DNA of 64,000 nt from JAVBKU01 sp031553875 (GTDB lineage: Bacteria > Bacteroidota > Bacteroidia > Bacteroidales > Rikenellaceae), in NCBI GenBank assembly GCA_031553875.1, contig JAVBKU010000003.1, forward strand, positions 75,868-139,867, given 5' to 3'. The position numbers and the translations under genes are program-made. The notes under the pieces are model-generated. The model searched no databases, was not told the origin of the DNA, and was given only the letters and a program-made list of their open reading frames with translations. Of this stretch, positions 25,035 to 34,333 are shown piece by piece; the stretch's first letter is position 1, and every line of letters starts with the position of its first letter.

Positions 25035-27062
25035 ATGGCTGAAAAAGCACTTCTCGCAGCGGATAACATCAGGATCTTAGTAGCCTCAATGGTCGAAAAA
25101 GCCAAATCGGGCCACCCCGGCGGCGCAATGGGCGGCGCCGATTTCATTAACGTACTTTACTCTGAATTCTTAAAGTACGACCCCAACGACCTGAGCTATC
25201 CGTTCCGCGACCGCTTCTTCCTCGATCCGGGCCACATGTCGCCGATGCTCTATTCGGTACAGGCTTTGGCGGGTTACTATTCCCTCGACGACCTTAAAAA
25301 TTTCAGGCAGTGGGGTAGCGTGACTCCGGGGCATCCTGAATGGGACCTCTCCCACGGTATCGAGAACACCTCCGGCCCCCTGGGCCAGGGTCATGCCATG
25401 GCTTTAGGCTCGGCTATCGTGGAACGCTTTATGGCCGCCACGTTCGGCGAGTGGACAGCCCACAAGACGTACGTATTCATCTCCGACGGGGGTATACAGG
25501 AGGAGATATCGCAGGGCGTGGGCCGCATAGCCGGCCACCTAGGCCTGAGCAACTATATAATGTTCTACGACTCCAACAACATACAGCTCTCGACCAAGGT
25601 CGACGAGGTGTCGGGCGAGGATGTGGTGGCCAAGTACGAGGCTTGGGGGTGGAACGTGATATCCATCGACGGCAACGATGCAGAGGAAGTGCGCATGGCG
25701 CTCACCAGGGCCAGGGCCGAAACCGAAAAACCCACTCTTATCGTAGGCCACACTGTGATGGGTAAGGGCTCGCTGGGCAAGGAGGGCGAGAACTTCGAGA
25801 ACAGGGTGTCGACCCACGGCCAGCCCCTTTCGGCCGCCGGTGTTGACGTCGAAAAGACTATAAACAATCTGGGAGGTAATCCCGCCGATCCGTTCGTTAT
25901 CTACGACGAGGTGAAGAAAATTTACGCTTCACGCAGGGCGGAGCTCGAGAAAATGGTGGCCGTACGCAAGGAAGAGGAGGCCGCGTGGCGCTCAGCCAAC
26001 CCCCCGCTCGCAGCCAAGTTAGACAAGTTCTTAAAGGGCAAGCCCTCGGACCTCGACTTCTCGAAGGTGTCTATCGGCGAGAACGTCGCTACACGTACGG
26101 CGTCGGCTTCGGTGCTCTCTTTCTTCGGCGACGCGGTTGAAAATATGATGGTATCTTCAGCCGACCTCAGTAACTCGGACAAGACCGACGGCTTCCTCAA
26201 GAAGACCAAAGACATAACCAAACTCGATTTTTCGGGACGTTTCCTCCAGGCAGGAGTGTGCGAGCTTACCATGGCGTGCGTTATCAACGGTATGGCCCTA
26301 CACGGGGGTGTGGTGCCCGCGTGCGGTACGTTCTTCGTATTCTCCGACTATATGAAGCCTGCCGTGAGGCTGGCGGCCCTGATGCGCCTGCCGGTGACAT
26401 ATATCTGGACGCATGACTCGTTCCGCGTGGGCGAGGACGGTCCTACCCACCAACCCGTGGAGCATGAGATGCAGATGCGCCTGCTGGAGCACCTGCACAA
26501 CCATCGCGGCGAACGCTCGATGGTAGTGTTGCGTCCGGCAGACGGAGCTGAAACCGTGGCGGCATGGGAGATAGCTATGAAGAGCGAACGCCCCGTGGCC
26601 CTCATCCTCTCGCGCCAGAACGTGAAGGATATACCCGCTATGAAGGGCGACCGCAGGGAGGAAGCGCGTCAGGCGGCGAAGGGAGCTTATGTGGTGATGG
26701 ACTGCGCGGGCAAGCCCGACATCGTCCTGCTTGCCGACGGCTCGGAGGTGTCGACCCTGATAGACGGCGCTAAGAAGTTAGTCGAAGAGGGCGTGAAGGT
26801 GAGGGTGGTGTCTGTTCCCTCCGAGGGTCTGTTCATGGACCAGAGCGAGGAGTACCGCCGCAGTGTGTTGCCCGACGGCGTAAAGCGTTTCGGCCTTACA
26901 TCGGGCCTGTCGCTCACCCTGAGCGGCCTTGTTGGCGCCGATGGAGAGGTATTCGGTATGAACCACTTCGGCTACTCGGCCCCCTTCAGCGTGCTGGACG
27001 AAAAGTTCGGTTTCTCGGGAGAGAACGTCTACGCCCAGGTGCGTAAGATGCTCAAGGGTTAA
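25035..27062 (+). CDS. tkt: Transketolase
   Basis: 675 residues, full length. Thiamine-diphosphate domain with KSGHPGGAMGGADF near residue 25, the GHAMALG segment and the metal-binding SDGGIQEE...NYIMFYDSNN; pyrimidine-binding domain with GRFLQAGVCELTMA and HDSFRVGEDGPTHQPVE; C-terminal domain. Moves two-carbon ketol units between sugar phosphates in the non-oxidative pentose phosphate pathway. Single gene with its own promoter. Confidence 0.96.
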   Translation: MAEKALLAADNIRILVASMVEKAKSGHPGGAMGGADFINVLYSEFLKYDPNDLSYPFRDRFFLDPGHMSPMLYSVQALAGYYSLDDLKNFRQWGSVTPGHPEWDLSHGIENTSGPLGQGHAMALGSAIVERFMAATFGEWTAHKTYVFISDGGIQEEISQGVGRIAGHLGLSNYIMFYDSNNIQLSTKVDEVSGEDVVAKYEAWGWNVISIDGNDAEEVRMALTRARAETEKPTLIVGHTVMGKGSLGKEGENFENRVSTHGQPLSAAGVDVEKTINNLGGNPADPFVIYDEVKKIYASRRAELEKMVAVRKEEEAAWRSANPPLAAKLDKFLKGKPSDLDFSKVSIGENVATRTASASVLSFFGDAVENMMVSSADLSNSDKTDGFLKKTKDITKLDFSGRFLQAGVCELTMACVINGMALHGGVVPACGTFFVFSDYMKPAVRLAALMRLPVTYIWTHDSFRVGEDGPTHQPVEHEMQMRLLEHLHNHRGERSMVVLRPADGAETVAAWEIAMKSERPVALILSRQNVKDIPAMKGDRREEARQAAKGAYVVMDCAGKPDIVLLADGSEVSTLIDGAKKLVEEGVKVRVVSVPSEGLFMDQSEEYRRSVLPDGVKRFGLTSGLSLTLSGLVGADGEVFGMNHFGYSAPFSVLDEKFGFSGENVYAQVRKMLKG

Positions 27063-27132
27063 CCGGTTTACGGATTGACATGGCGGCCGGAAGTAGTATA
27101 AGGCCGCCCTTATATATATTTTACTACACTGG

Positions 27133-27678
27133 ATGGAGCGCAGGTTCAAATACTCTTTCGACAAGCGGGCGCGCCGCACTACATGGGCGGTCTGCGCCGC
27201 CATAGCGCTCCTGTTCGCCGCGTTCTACCTCTATATAGGCATGGGGAGCGTGGCGGCCTATTTTCCCGCGTGGGTGCTGTCGATAGTGTTCATGCTGCTG
27301 GTGATCTACCTGCTGTCGATTCCGAGGTTTATCCTGGTTAACAATGATGTGTTCGAGATACATTGCGCCGTGGAGCTGACCAAGATCTACGTTGAGGATA
27401 TCGACGAGGTGAGGGTGATGCACCGCAATGAGATACGCAGCTCTTTCCCCGTGTTGGGAAGTTACGCTTTCGGCGGATACTACGGCTACTACTTCAATCC
27501 GGCCGATTTCTCGGTGTTCAAGATGTATGCTTCCAAGTGGAGTGACTTCGTGATGATAAGGGACATATATGAGGATGTGTACGTCGTTAACTGTGATGAG
27601 CCCGAAGAGCTGGTGAAGTTAGTGTCCGAGGCGAGAGACCGCAGGCGCGAAGAGATAAAATCACATATAGAAGGATAA
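27133..27678 (+). CDS. Small membrane protein with a bacterial PH-like domain
   Basis: 181 residues. Two membrane helices (about 17-38 and 45-65), then a beta-rich region 70-165 with the pattern of bacterial PH domains (PRFILVNNDVFEIHCAVE, IYVEDIDEVRVM) and a charged C-terminal helix. Function unknown. It precedes nrnA by 20 bp and may be cotranscribed with nrnA and the thioesterase. Confidence 0.65.
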   Translation: MERRFKYSFDKRARRTTWAVCAAIALLFAAFYLYIGMGSVAAYFPAWVLSIVFMLLVIYLLSIPRFILVNNDVFEIHCAVELTKIYVEDIDEVRVMHRNEIRSSFPVLGSYAFGGYYGYYFNPADFSVFKMYASKWSDFVMIRDIYEDVYVVNCDEPEELVKLVSEARDRRREEIKSHIEG

Positions 27679-27698
27679 TATTATATAAATACAGATTT

Positions 27699-28721
27699 AT
27701 GCGGGATAAGAGGATAGAGGATTTAAAGGAGATGATAGGGGGCGGGCCCCTGAAAATAGCGGTACTATCGCACCACAACCCCGATGGAGATACCGTAGGC
27801 GCGGCACTGGCATGGGGCACATACCTGCGTAAGCTGGGCCACGAGGTGAAGTGCATAGCGCCCAATAACTATCCCTACTTCCTGAACTGGATGGGCGGAG
27901 TGAGCGATATTGGCGTCTTCAAGGAGGACAAGGACGGATCGCTTTACGCTTTCGTAGCCTCGGCCGACCTGCTTTTCTGTATCGACTTCAATCAGATCGA
28001 CCGCCTCGAGGGCCTTTCGGCCGCTATACATGCCAATACCGTGGCAAAGAGGATCATGGTCGACCACCATCCCGATCCCCCGCACGACTACGACCTGATG
28101 TTCTCCTATCCGTCGATGTCGTCCACTTCGGTCATCATGTACCATATACTCAACGACCTGGGAGCTATGGATATGGTCGACAAGGATATGGCTGAGGCGC
28201 TCTACGTCGGGATCATGACCGACACGGGCAATTTCAGCTACAGCAACCTCGACGCCGACCTGTTCCGCGCCGTGGCTGTCCTGCTCGACAAGGGTATAAA
28301 TATCCCGAAGATCAACAGCGCCATTTACAACACTTTCTCGGAGGACAGGATGCGTATGTTGGGCTACGTGCTCTACGAGAAAATGGAGATAATGAAAGAG
28401 TACGGCGCGGCTTGCATATCGCTCTCGGAGGCCGAGCTCAAGAGGTTCAACTTCCGCCCGGGCGACAGCGAGGGTTTTGTGAATCAGCCGCTGAGCATCG
28501 ACGGCGTGTCCATGACAGCCCTGTTTACCGAAAATTCCAAGTATGTGAGGGTATCGCTCCGTTCGCAGGGCGATATCGACGTCAATATCTTCGCCCGCAA
28601 ATACTTCTCTGGCGGCGGGCATAAGAACGCCTCCGGCGGCCGCTCGTTCGACTCCCTGGCCAAGACCGTGGAGAGATATAAGGACGCCGTGAAGGAGTAC
28701 CTGGCCGACAGGAAGAAATAG
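27699..28721 (+). CDS. nrnA: DHH-family phosphoesterase, NrnA-like
   Basis: 340 residues. DHH domain: H26-N-P-D29-G-D31 in SHHNPDGDTVGA, FCIDFNQ, and the MVDHHPDPPHD motif; DHHA1 domain with GGGHKNASGGR near the C-terminus. Bifunctional nanoRNase/pAp phosphatases of this type degrade short oligoribonucleotides and 3'-phosphoadenosine-5'-phosphate. All expected metal ligands are present. Followed by the thioesterase gene after 20 bp. Confidence 0.9.
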   Translation: MRDKRIEDLKEMIGGGPLKIAVLSHHNPDGDTVGAALAWGTYLRKLGHEVKCIAPNNYPYFLNWMGGVSDIGVFKEDKDGSLYAFVASADLLFCIDFNQIDRLEGLSAAIHANTVAKRIMVDHHPDPPHDYDLMFSYPSMSSTSVIMYHILNDLGAMDMVDKDMAEALYVGIMTDTGNFSYSNLDADLFRAVAVLLDKGINIPKINSAIYNTFSEDRMRMLGYVLYEKMEIMKEYGAACISLSEAELKRFNFRPGDSEGFVNQPLSIDGVSMTALFTENSKYVRVSLRSQGDIDVNIFARKYFSGGGHKNASGGRSFDSLAKTVERYKDAVKEYLADRKK

Positions 28722-28741
28722 TCTATATAAAATATTCATAT

Positions 28742-29146
28742 ATGATCACTCGCGATATACAACTCAGGGTACGTTATAAGGAGACCGACGCTATGGGCAT
28801 AGTACACCACTCCAACTATGTGACCTACTACGAGGCCGCCCGTACGGAGATGTTGCGCGAGTTCGGTACCACCTACCGCGAGATGGAAGAGGAGGGCGTG
28901 ATGATGCCCGTGCTGGGGGTGGAGATGAAGTATTTTTCTCCGGCCTATTACGACGACCTGCTCACGATCCGTATATCCATAAAGGAGGTTCCCATGGCAC
29001 GTATAATATTCTACCATGAGGTCTACCGCGACGACACTTTGATCAATACCGGCACGGTGACCCTCGCCTTTATGGATCGTACCACTCGCCGCGCCTGCCG
29101 TGCTCCCAAGAGCTTCATAGCGCTTTTCGCGCCATATTTTCCTTAA
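28742..29146 (+). CDS. Acyl-CoA thioesterase of the YbgC/FadM (4HBT) type
   Basis: 134-residue single hotdog domain with the catalytic-helix motif TDAMGIVHHSNYVTYYEAAR (Asp16 in the usual active-site position). Hydrolyses acyl-CoA or acyl-ACP thioesters; chain-length preference cannot be read from sequence. Third gene of the probable PH-nrnA-thioesterase unit. Confidence 0.85.
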   Translation: MITRDIQLRVRYKETDAMGIVHHSNYVTYYEAARTEMLREFGTTYREMEEEGVMMPVLGVEMKYFSPAYYDDLLTIRISIKEVPMARIIFYHEVYRDDTLINTGTVTLAFMDRTTRRACRAPKSFIALFAPYFP

Positions 29147-29171
29147 TTGACATAGTCTTTACTGCCGTTTC

Positions 29172-29211
29172 TGTCAAAATGTCACCATTTTCCCGGTGGC
29201 ACATAGTTTGA
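29172..29211 (+). promoter_or_regulatory. Sigma-54-like promoter with TGTCA repeats upstream of htpG
   Basis: TGGCAC (29197-29202) and TTTGA with GG (29198) and GA (29210) separated as in -24/-12 promoters (12 bp); the -12 pair is GA rather than GC. Two TGTCA direct repeats (29172-29176, 29180-29184) lie just upstream. A hairpin CTGCCGCC/GGCGGTAG (29228-29257) would be in the leader. No TAnnTTTG element is present at htpG. Confidence 0.4.
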
Positions 29212-29313
29212 TAAAACAGCGTTACTACTGCCGCCCTCAGCAGAGGCGTGGCGGTAGCTGTTTTCGTTTGGAAAGAATAACTATTTAAAAACCTAAAATA
29301 TAAAGCAACAGTT

Positions 29314-31377
29314 ATGAAAGCTACGAACGGTAAGATCGGTGTCACAACCGAGAACATTTTTCCGATAATCAAGAAATTCCTCTATTCGGATCATGACATT
29401 TTCCTGCGCGAGCTGGTGTCCAACGCCGTGGACGCATCGCAGAAGATGCGTACCCTCTCCACCTCGGGCACGTTTAAGGGCGAGCTGGGCGAGCTTATGG
29501 TGCGCGTGAGCATCGACCCGGATAAAAAGACGCTGACCATATCCGACAACGGCCTCGGGATGACCGAAGAAGAAGTCGAGAAGTATATCAACCAGATCGC
29601 CTTTTCCTCTGCCGACGAGTTCATGAAGAAGTATAAGAATCAGGCCATTATAGGCCACTTCGGACTCGGGTTCTACTCGGCGTTTATGGTGGCCGACAAG
29701 GTGGAGCTGGTGACCCGTTCCTATAAGAAGGGGGCGAAGACCGTGATGTGGAGCTGCGAGGGTACGCCCGAATACCAGTTAGGCCCCGCCGACGCTGAGA
29801 GGGAGCGCGGGACCGACGTGATACTCCACCTCTCGCAGGACAGCTACGAATTTGCCGAGGAAGACCGCATCGCCGCACTGCTCAAGAAATACTGCCGCTT
29901 CCTGCCCATACCCATCTCTTTCGGCAAAGAACGGGAGTGGAAAGAGGGCAAGTGGATAGATACCGACAAGGACCTTATAATCAACGACACCAATCCGCTC
30001 TGGACCCGCAAGCCCGGCGACATCACCCCTGAGGAGTACGACAAGTTCTACCACGACCTCTATCCGATGGCCGAGGCGCCGCAGTTCCATATCCACCTTA
30101 ATATCGACTATCCGTTCAACCTCACGGGGATACTATATTTTCCCAAGATATCCAACAACATAGAGCTGCAGAAGAACAAGATACAGCTTTACAGCAACCA
30201 GGTGTTCGTGACCGACTCCGTGGAGGGTATCGTACCTGAGTTCCTGACCCTGTTGCACGGGGTTATCGACTCGCCGGATATTCCGCTCAACGTGTCGAGG
30301 AGCTATCTCCAGAGCGACGCCAACGTAAAGAAGATATCGGGTTACATCACCCGCAAGGTGGCTGACCGCCTCGCGGAATTGTTCAAGAACAGCCGCGAGG
30401 AGTTCGAGAGCAAGTGGGACGACCTTAAGATCTTCATTCAGTACGGGACCGTTACCGATGAGAAGTTCGCAGAAAGGGCGGGCGAATTCACCCTGCTCAA
30501 GAGCGTGAACGGTAAGTACCACACACTCGACGAATACAAACAACTGATCACCGAAAACCAGACCGATAAGAACGGCTCGCTCATATACCTCTACACCAAT
30601 AATAAGGTGGCCCAGCATCAGTTCGTGGTGGCTGCACAGGCTCGTGAATATGATGTGCTGCAGCTCGACGGCCAGTTGGACAATCACTTCATCAGCTGGT
30701 TTGAGAATAAGAATCAGGGCTCGCGTTTCGTGAGGGTCGATGCCGATGTGGTCGACAAACTTATCGTCAAGTCTGACGCCAAGAGTATGGCTCTTACCCA
30801 GCAGCAACAGGACGAACTGCGTTCGGTGTTCGAATCGCAGTTGCCGTCGGATGAAAAAGTACGTTACACTGTATCGTTCGAGCCGATGGACGAAAAGGCC
30901 GTGCCGGTGACCATCACCCAGGACGAATTCATGCGACGCATGAAGGATATGTCGGCCATGGGCGGTGGTATGGCGCAATTCTACGGCCAGATGCCCGATT
31001 CGTTCAATATCGTAGTCAACGGCAACCACCCGCTGGTGGCTGATATACTCGAGCAGGCCGAGAGCGCCTACGGCGATAAGTTGAAGAGTATCAATAAGAA
31101 GATCGACGCCGCCCATGCCGAGCAGAACAGGCTCAAGGAATCACTCGCGGGAAAGAAACCCGAGGAGATATCCCAGGCCGAGAAAGACGTGCAGGCAGAA
31201 CTCGATTCAAAGACAGCGGGACTTGCCAAGGAGCGTGCCGACAGGTTTATGGAGATCGGCGGCGAGAACAAGCTCGTTAAGCAGCTTATCGACCTGGCCC
31301 TGCTCTCCGGCGGACTGCTCAAAGGTGAGAACCTGACCAACTTTATCAACCGCAGCGTGGAGTTGATAGGGAAGTAA
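29314..31377 (+). CDS. htpG: Hsp90-family chaperone HtpG
   Basis: 687 residues. GHKL ATPase domain with SNAVDASQK, DNGLGMT and GHFGLGFYSAFMVADKVEL; middle domain with NVSRSYLQSD; C-terminal dimerisation domain. The C-terminal region contains a longer charged helix (IDAAHAEQNRLKESLAG) than in E. coli (624 residues), as seen in other Bacteroidota. Monocistronic, closed by a strong terminator. Confidence 0.97.
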   Translation: MKATNGKIGVTTENIFPIIKKFLYSDHDIFLRELVSNAVDASQKMRTLSTSGTFKGELGELMVRVSIDPDKKTLTISDNGLGMTEEEVEKYINQIAFSSADEFMKKYKNQAIIGHFGLGFYSAFMVADKVELVTRSYKKGAKTVMWSCEGTPEYQLGPADAERERGTDVILHLSQDSYEFAEEDRIAALLKKYCRFLPIPISFGKEREWKEGKWIDTDKDLIINDTNPLWTRKPGDITPEEYDKFYHDLYPMAEAPQFHIHLNIDYPFNLTGILYFPKISNNIELQKNKIQLYSNQVFVTDSVEGIVPEFLTLLHGVIDSPDIPLNVSRSYLQSDANVKKISGYITRKVADRLAELFKNSREEFESKWDDLKIFIQYGTVTDEKFAERAGEFTLLKSVNGKYHTLDEYKQLITENQTDKNGSLIYLYTNNKVAQHQFVVAAQAREYDVLQLDGQLDNHFISWFENKNQGSRFVRVDADVVDKLIVKSDAKSMALTQQQQDELRSVFESQLPSDEKVRYTVSFEPMDEKAVPVTITQDEFMRRMKDMSAMGGGMAQFYGQMPDSFNIVVNGNHPLVADILEQAESAYGDKLKSINKKIDAAHAEQNRLKESLAGKKPEEISQAEKDVQAELDSKTAGLAKERADRFMEIGGENKLVKQLIDLALLSGGLLKGENLTNFINRSVELIGK

Positions 31378-31405
31378 CCGCCCGGATGAAGATATTATTT
31401 CACGT

Positions 31406-31436
31406 CAGGCAGACCATTGTGGTCTGCCTGTTTTTT
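31406..31436 (+). terminator. Intrinsic terminator of htpG
   Basis: Perfect 11 bp stem CAGGCAGACCA/TGGTCTGCCTG, TTG loop, then TTTTTT, 29 bp after the htpG stop. Confidence 0.92.
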
Positions 31437-31446
31437 ATGGGTGATA

Positions 31447-31476
31447 TTGCGGTTAGATATTTTAAGCGTACCTTTG
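31447..31476 (+). promoter_or_regulatory. rnpB promoter
   Basis: TTG (31447-31449), 19 bp, TACCTTTG (31469-31476), placing the start of transcription at the first bases of the RNase P RNA. Confidence 0.75.
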
Positions 31477-31483
31477 CCGCTGT

Positions 31484-31859
31484 AAGACAGCCGGGGAACT
31501 CTATCGCTGCTCCTGAAAGGGAGGGGAGGAAAGTCCGGGCAACGCAGAGCGCCGTGCTTCCTAACGGGAAGATGCTTGAAAGGGCATAGTTAGCGTAACA
31601 GAAAACGACCGCCCCGGTTACGGGGTAAGGGTGAAAAGGCGGGGTAAGAGCCCACCGCGGGGTATGGCAACATGCCCCGGCGTACGTCTCGCGGGTTGTA
31701 AGACCATGTATACCGGCGTTTGAGGGTTGCTCGCCCGATGCCGGAGGGTAGGTCGCTGATGAGCCGCGCGGGTGACCGCCGGCCTAGATAAATGATAGGG
31801 GACGGCGCCCCTGTGAAGGGACGCCGCCACAAAACCCGGCTTATATCCCCGACTGTCTT
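31484..31859 (+). ncRNA. rnpB: RNase P RNA, bacterial type A
   Basis: Catalytic RNA that matures tRNA 5' ends. The ends pair as helix P1 (5' AAGACAGCCGGGGA with 3' TCCCCGACTGTCTT). Conserved blocks in order: GAGGAAAGTCCGGGC, ACAGAAAACGACCGCC, GGTAAGGGTGAAAAGG, GGTAAGAGCCCACCG and the 3' AGATAAATGATAGGGG followed by ACAAAACCCGGCTTAT. About 376 nt, the expected size. Boundaries come from P1 pairing and from the promoter. Lies between htpG and the convergent rmuC. Confidence 0.95.
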
Positions 31860-31910
31860 ATTTCTTTTGTATCATCAATGGATTGAAACAACCATCCTAT
31901 TTAAAATAAA

Positions 31911-31934
31911 CGGCCTGCGCATTGACGCAGGCCG
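31911..31934 (-). terminator. Terminator of rmuC
   Basis: CGGCCTGCG/CGCAGGCCG stem followed on the minus strand by TTTATTTTAAAT; 31 bp after the rmuC stop. It also lies 51 bp beyond the rnpB 3' end. Confidence 0.75.
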
Positions 31935-31965
31935 CCTTAATTATATTCATATCCTAAGTAGACAT

Positions 31966-33213
31966 CTACTCCTCATAATCCGCCAACTGCGCGGGCAACT
32001 GCTTCGAGGCCTTGACGCCCAGTTCGCGCAGTTTCTCGCTACGTGACACGAGGTTGCCCTTACCGGTCTTGAGCTGGTTCATCGCCTTGTCGTAGTTACG
32101 GTCTGCTGCTTCGAGATTCTTTCCCAAGTCGGTAAGCGTCGAGGCGAATCCCACGAATTTATCGTAGAGGTTAGCTCCCTCTGCGGCTATCTCCAGAGCG
32201 TTGCGGCTTTGGTTATCGCGTTTCCACAGGTCGTCCACGATCTTCAACAGGGCGAACAGGTTGGTCGGGCTGCTGAAGATCACCTTCTTATTGTAGGCGT
32301 CGGCCCATATGGTGTTGTCGTTCTGCAGGGCGAGCAGGAATGCCGGCTCGGCGGGTACGAACATAATGACGAAGTCGGGCGAATTGACAAGACTCTGGTA
32401 GCGTTTGCTCCCCAATTCGTCGACATGGCTGCGCACGGAGCGTATATGTTCCTTGAGGTGGCGCGCACGGTCTTCGGCGGTTTCGCACTGGGTGTAGTTG
32501 GTGTAGGCCGTGATCGACACCTTGGAGTCTATCACTATCTGCTTTCCCTCCGGCAGGCACAGCACCACGTCGGGGCGCACGTTGGCCCCATCTTCGTCCT
32601 TCATCGTTTCCTGGGTGAAGTAGTGGATGCCCTTGCGCAGGTTGGAGCTGTCGAGTATGGTTTCAAGGATCATTTCGCCCCAGTCGCCCTGCACCTTGGA
32701 GTCACCCTTGAGAGCGTTGGTAAGGTTAGTGGCCTCGACGCTTATGCGGCGGTTCATCTCGTTGAGGTTGCGTATCTCCTCCTTGAGCGAAAAGCGTTGC
32801 TGGGCCTCCTTGTCGTAGACTTCCTCGACGCGCTTGCGGAAGCTTTCTATGTTGTCCTTGAACGGCTTGAGCAGAATGTCGAGCGACTCCTTATTGGTCT
32901 GCTTGAACTGGCGGCTCTTTTCTTCGAGGATGTCGCCCGCGAGATTGCGGAATTCGGCCCTGAAGCGCTCCTGAAGCTCTGTCACCTCCTTGGCGTGGTT
33001 GTCGAGGCGTTCCTGCGAAGCTTTCAATTCCACCTCTTTGGAGGCAAGTTGGGCGGTGAGCTCCACCACGCGCTCGTTCTTTCGAGCCAATTCATCAGTA
33101 GTATTTCCAAGTGAATCTGACAACACCTTGTTAGACGTCCGCCCGGTGAGGTAGAACAGCCCTCCGCCGATAATGATGCCGAGTATAAGTGCAAATATGA
33201 TGTAGAGTGTCAT
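31966..33213 (-). CDS. rmuC: DNA recombination protein RmuC
   Basis: 415 residues. N-terminal membrane anchor (3-23, LYIIFALILGIIIGGGLFYL), coiled coil (about 30-115, then 140-165) and the RmuC nuclease-like domain with GDWGEMILETILDSSNL, RPDVVLCLPEGKQIVIDSKVS and FVPAEPAFL. RmuC limits DNA inversions at short inverted repeats; that is a suggestive link to the palindromic repeats found around it, but only context. Own transcription unit. Confidence 0.93.
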   Translation of the reverse strand: MTLYIIFALILGIIIGGGLFYLTGRTSNKVLSDSLGNTTDELARKNERVVELTAQLASKEVELKASQERLDNHAKEVTELQERFRAEFRNLAGDILEEKSRQFKQTNKESLDILLKPFKDNIESFRKRVEEVYDKEAQQRFSLKEEIRNLNEMNRRISVEATNLTNALKGDSKVQGDWGEMILETILDSSNLRKGIHYFTQETMKDEDGANVRPDVVLCLPEGKQIVIDSKVSITAYTNYTQCETAEDRARHLKEHIRSVRSHVDELGSKRYQSLVNSPDFVIMFVPAEPAFLLALQNDNTIWADAYNKKVIFSSPTNLFALLKIVDDLWKRDNQSRNALEIAAEGANLYDKFVGFASTLTDLGKNLEAADRNYDKAMNQLKTGKGNLVSRSEKLRELGVKASKQLPAQLADYEE

Positions 33214-33301
33214 GGTCGTGTTATTTCTTTACGCAAGATAGTAAGAATTACTATCATATCTTGAAGGGACTAAATATTATTTATACACACCCCAAGAACT
33301 T

Positions 33302-33535
33302 TCGCACCTTTTGAACGCCCAAAAGGTGCTGACCAAAATGCGCCCCGCCGATGAAGATTTCCTGATGAGCGACTTCGTACGTCCTAAAACGTCGAACTCC
33401 TCCCTTTTAGTCTCCGCTCTACGAGCTTCGCCTAACGGTCGTTAGACACTGCGTCGTTTTTTAACGGACTCCCTCGTCGCTCCTCCGGGCGGAAATCTTC
33501 ATCGGCGGGGATTACAAGCGCCTCCAGCGCTTTAA
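33302..33535. repeat. Dispersed structured repeat, family 1, copy B (inverse orientation)
   Basis: Reverse-complement copy of 10903-11132. Module 2 spans 33343-33510 and ends in perfect 20 bp inverted repeats, CCCCGCCGATGAAGATTTCC and its complement. Module 3 hairpin CACCTTTTG/CAAAAGGTG-type (33306-33329) and module 1 hairpin AAGCGC/GCGCTT (33519-33535) flank it. Inner stem GAGCGAC (33367-33373) with GTCGCTC (33476-33482). It fills the 326 bp spacer between rmuC and bioC and touches the bioC stop (33540). Confidence 0.87.
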
Positions 33536-33539
33536 GAAA

Positions 33540-34307
33540 TTACCGTTTTCGCGCCACGATTATCAGCGGATGGTAGGTAAGGGTGACGTTACCGTCGATG
33601 GTGGTGTGGTGGTCGCGGTAGCCCTCTTCGAACTGTTTCAGGCGGCGGCTTGTCCAGCGGGTGCGCCCCAGGCCGTTTACCCCCGTGGCTTTGATGTGAT
33701 GAAGCACCTCCACGGGCGAGGAGAACAGCATCTGTCGCCTGTATTGGCTTGAATGCAGTACCTCAAAGCCCGAGGCGATCAGCAGGTCGGCTACGCCGCT
33801 CAAGGTGTAATATTCGAGCCCTTCGCCCGTCTGCTCCCTTATCTCGGTGAAGTTGGACGGCCCGAAGGTGGTGAAGGCCAGAGTGCCTCCATCCGACAGA
33901 CTTTCCCTGCAACGTGCTACGAATCCGGGCAGGTCGGCGAACCACTGTACCGCCGAGGAGGATATGATGAGGTCTATGTCACAGGGCAGGCTTATCTCCT
34001 CGGCGTCGCCCCAGAGGAATGTTGTAGACGGGGGGAGTGAAAGCCGCCGCAGGAATGCCTCCGACTCCGGTACGAGGTCGTTTACGAACCACTCGGAGGA
34101 TGGGAGGCGCGGGGCCACAATGCTTGTCAGGAAGCCCGTCCCGGCGCCGATCTCGAGTACGCGTGCAGCCCTCGACTGCTTCAGAAACGGCTCCAGGGCG
34201 GCGTAAAGTTCCCTGCATATGGCGCGTTGCACCGTCGCCAGGCGATTGTACCGGGCGAGGTTGGCGGCGAAGCGGTCGTGTATGAGTTTCTTGTCGAGGG
34301 TATTCAT
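33540..34307 (-). CDS. bioC: Malonyl-ACP O-methyltransferase
   Basis: 255 residues. SAM-binding motif VLEIGAGTGFLT (about 50-61), the SSSAVQWFADLP segment typical of BioC, and a C-terminal tail with YHPLIIVARKR. Methylates malonyl-ACP so that the fatty-acid machinery can build pimeloyl-ACP methyl ester for biotin. Last gene of the operon, 26 bp after bioG; the family-1 repeat starts 5 bp beyond its stop. Confidence 0.92.
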   Translation of the reverse strand: MNTLDKKLIHDRFAANLARYNRLATVQRAICRELYAALEPFLKQSRAARVLEIGAGTGFLTSIVAPRLPSSEWFVNDLVPESEAFLRRLSLPPSTTFLWGDAEEISLPCDIDLIISSSAVQWFADLPGFVARCRESLSDGGTLAFTTFGPSNFTEIREQTGEGLEYYTLSGVADLLIASGFEVLHSSQYRRQMLFSSPVEVLHHIKATGVNGLGRTRWTSRRLKQFEEGYRDHHTTIDGNVTLTYHPLIIVARKR

Positions 34308-34333
34308 CGTAATGGCGGCACGAGGGCGGCCTG

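Noticed and set aside
31484..31832. Small minus-strand ORFs within the rnpB region
   Set aside because: They lie over the RNase P RNA, whose conserved blocks and P1 pairing explain the sequence.
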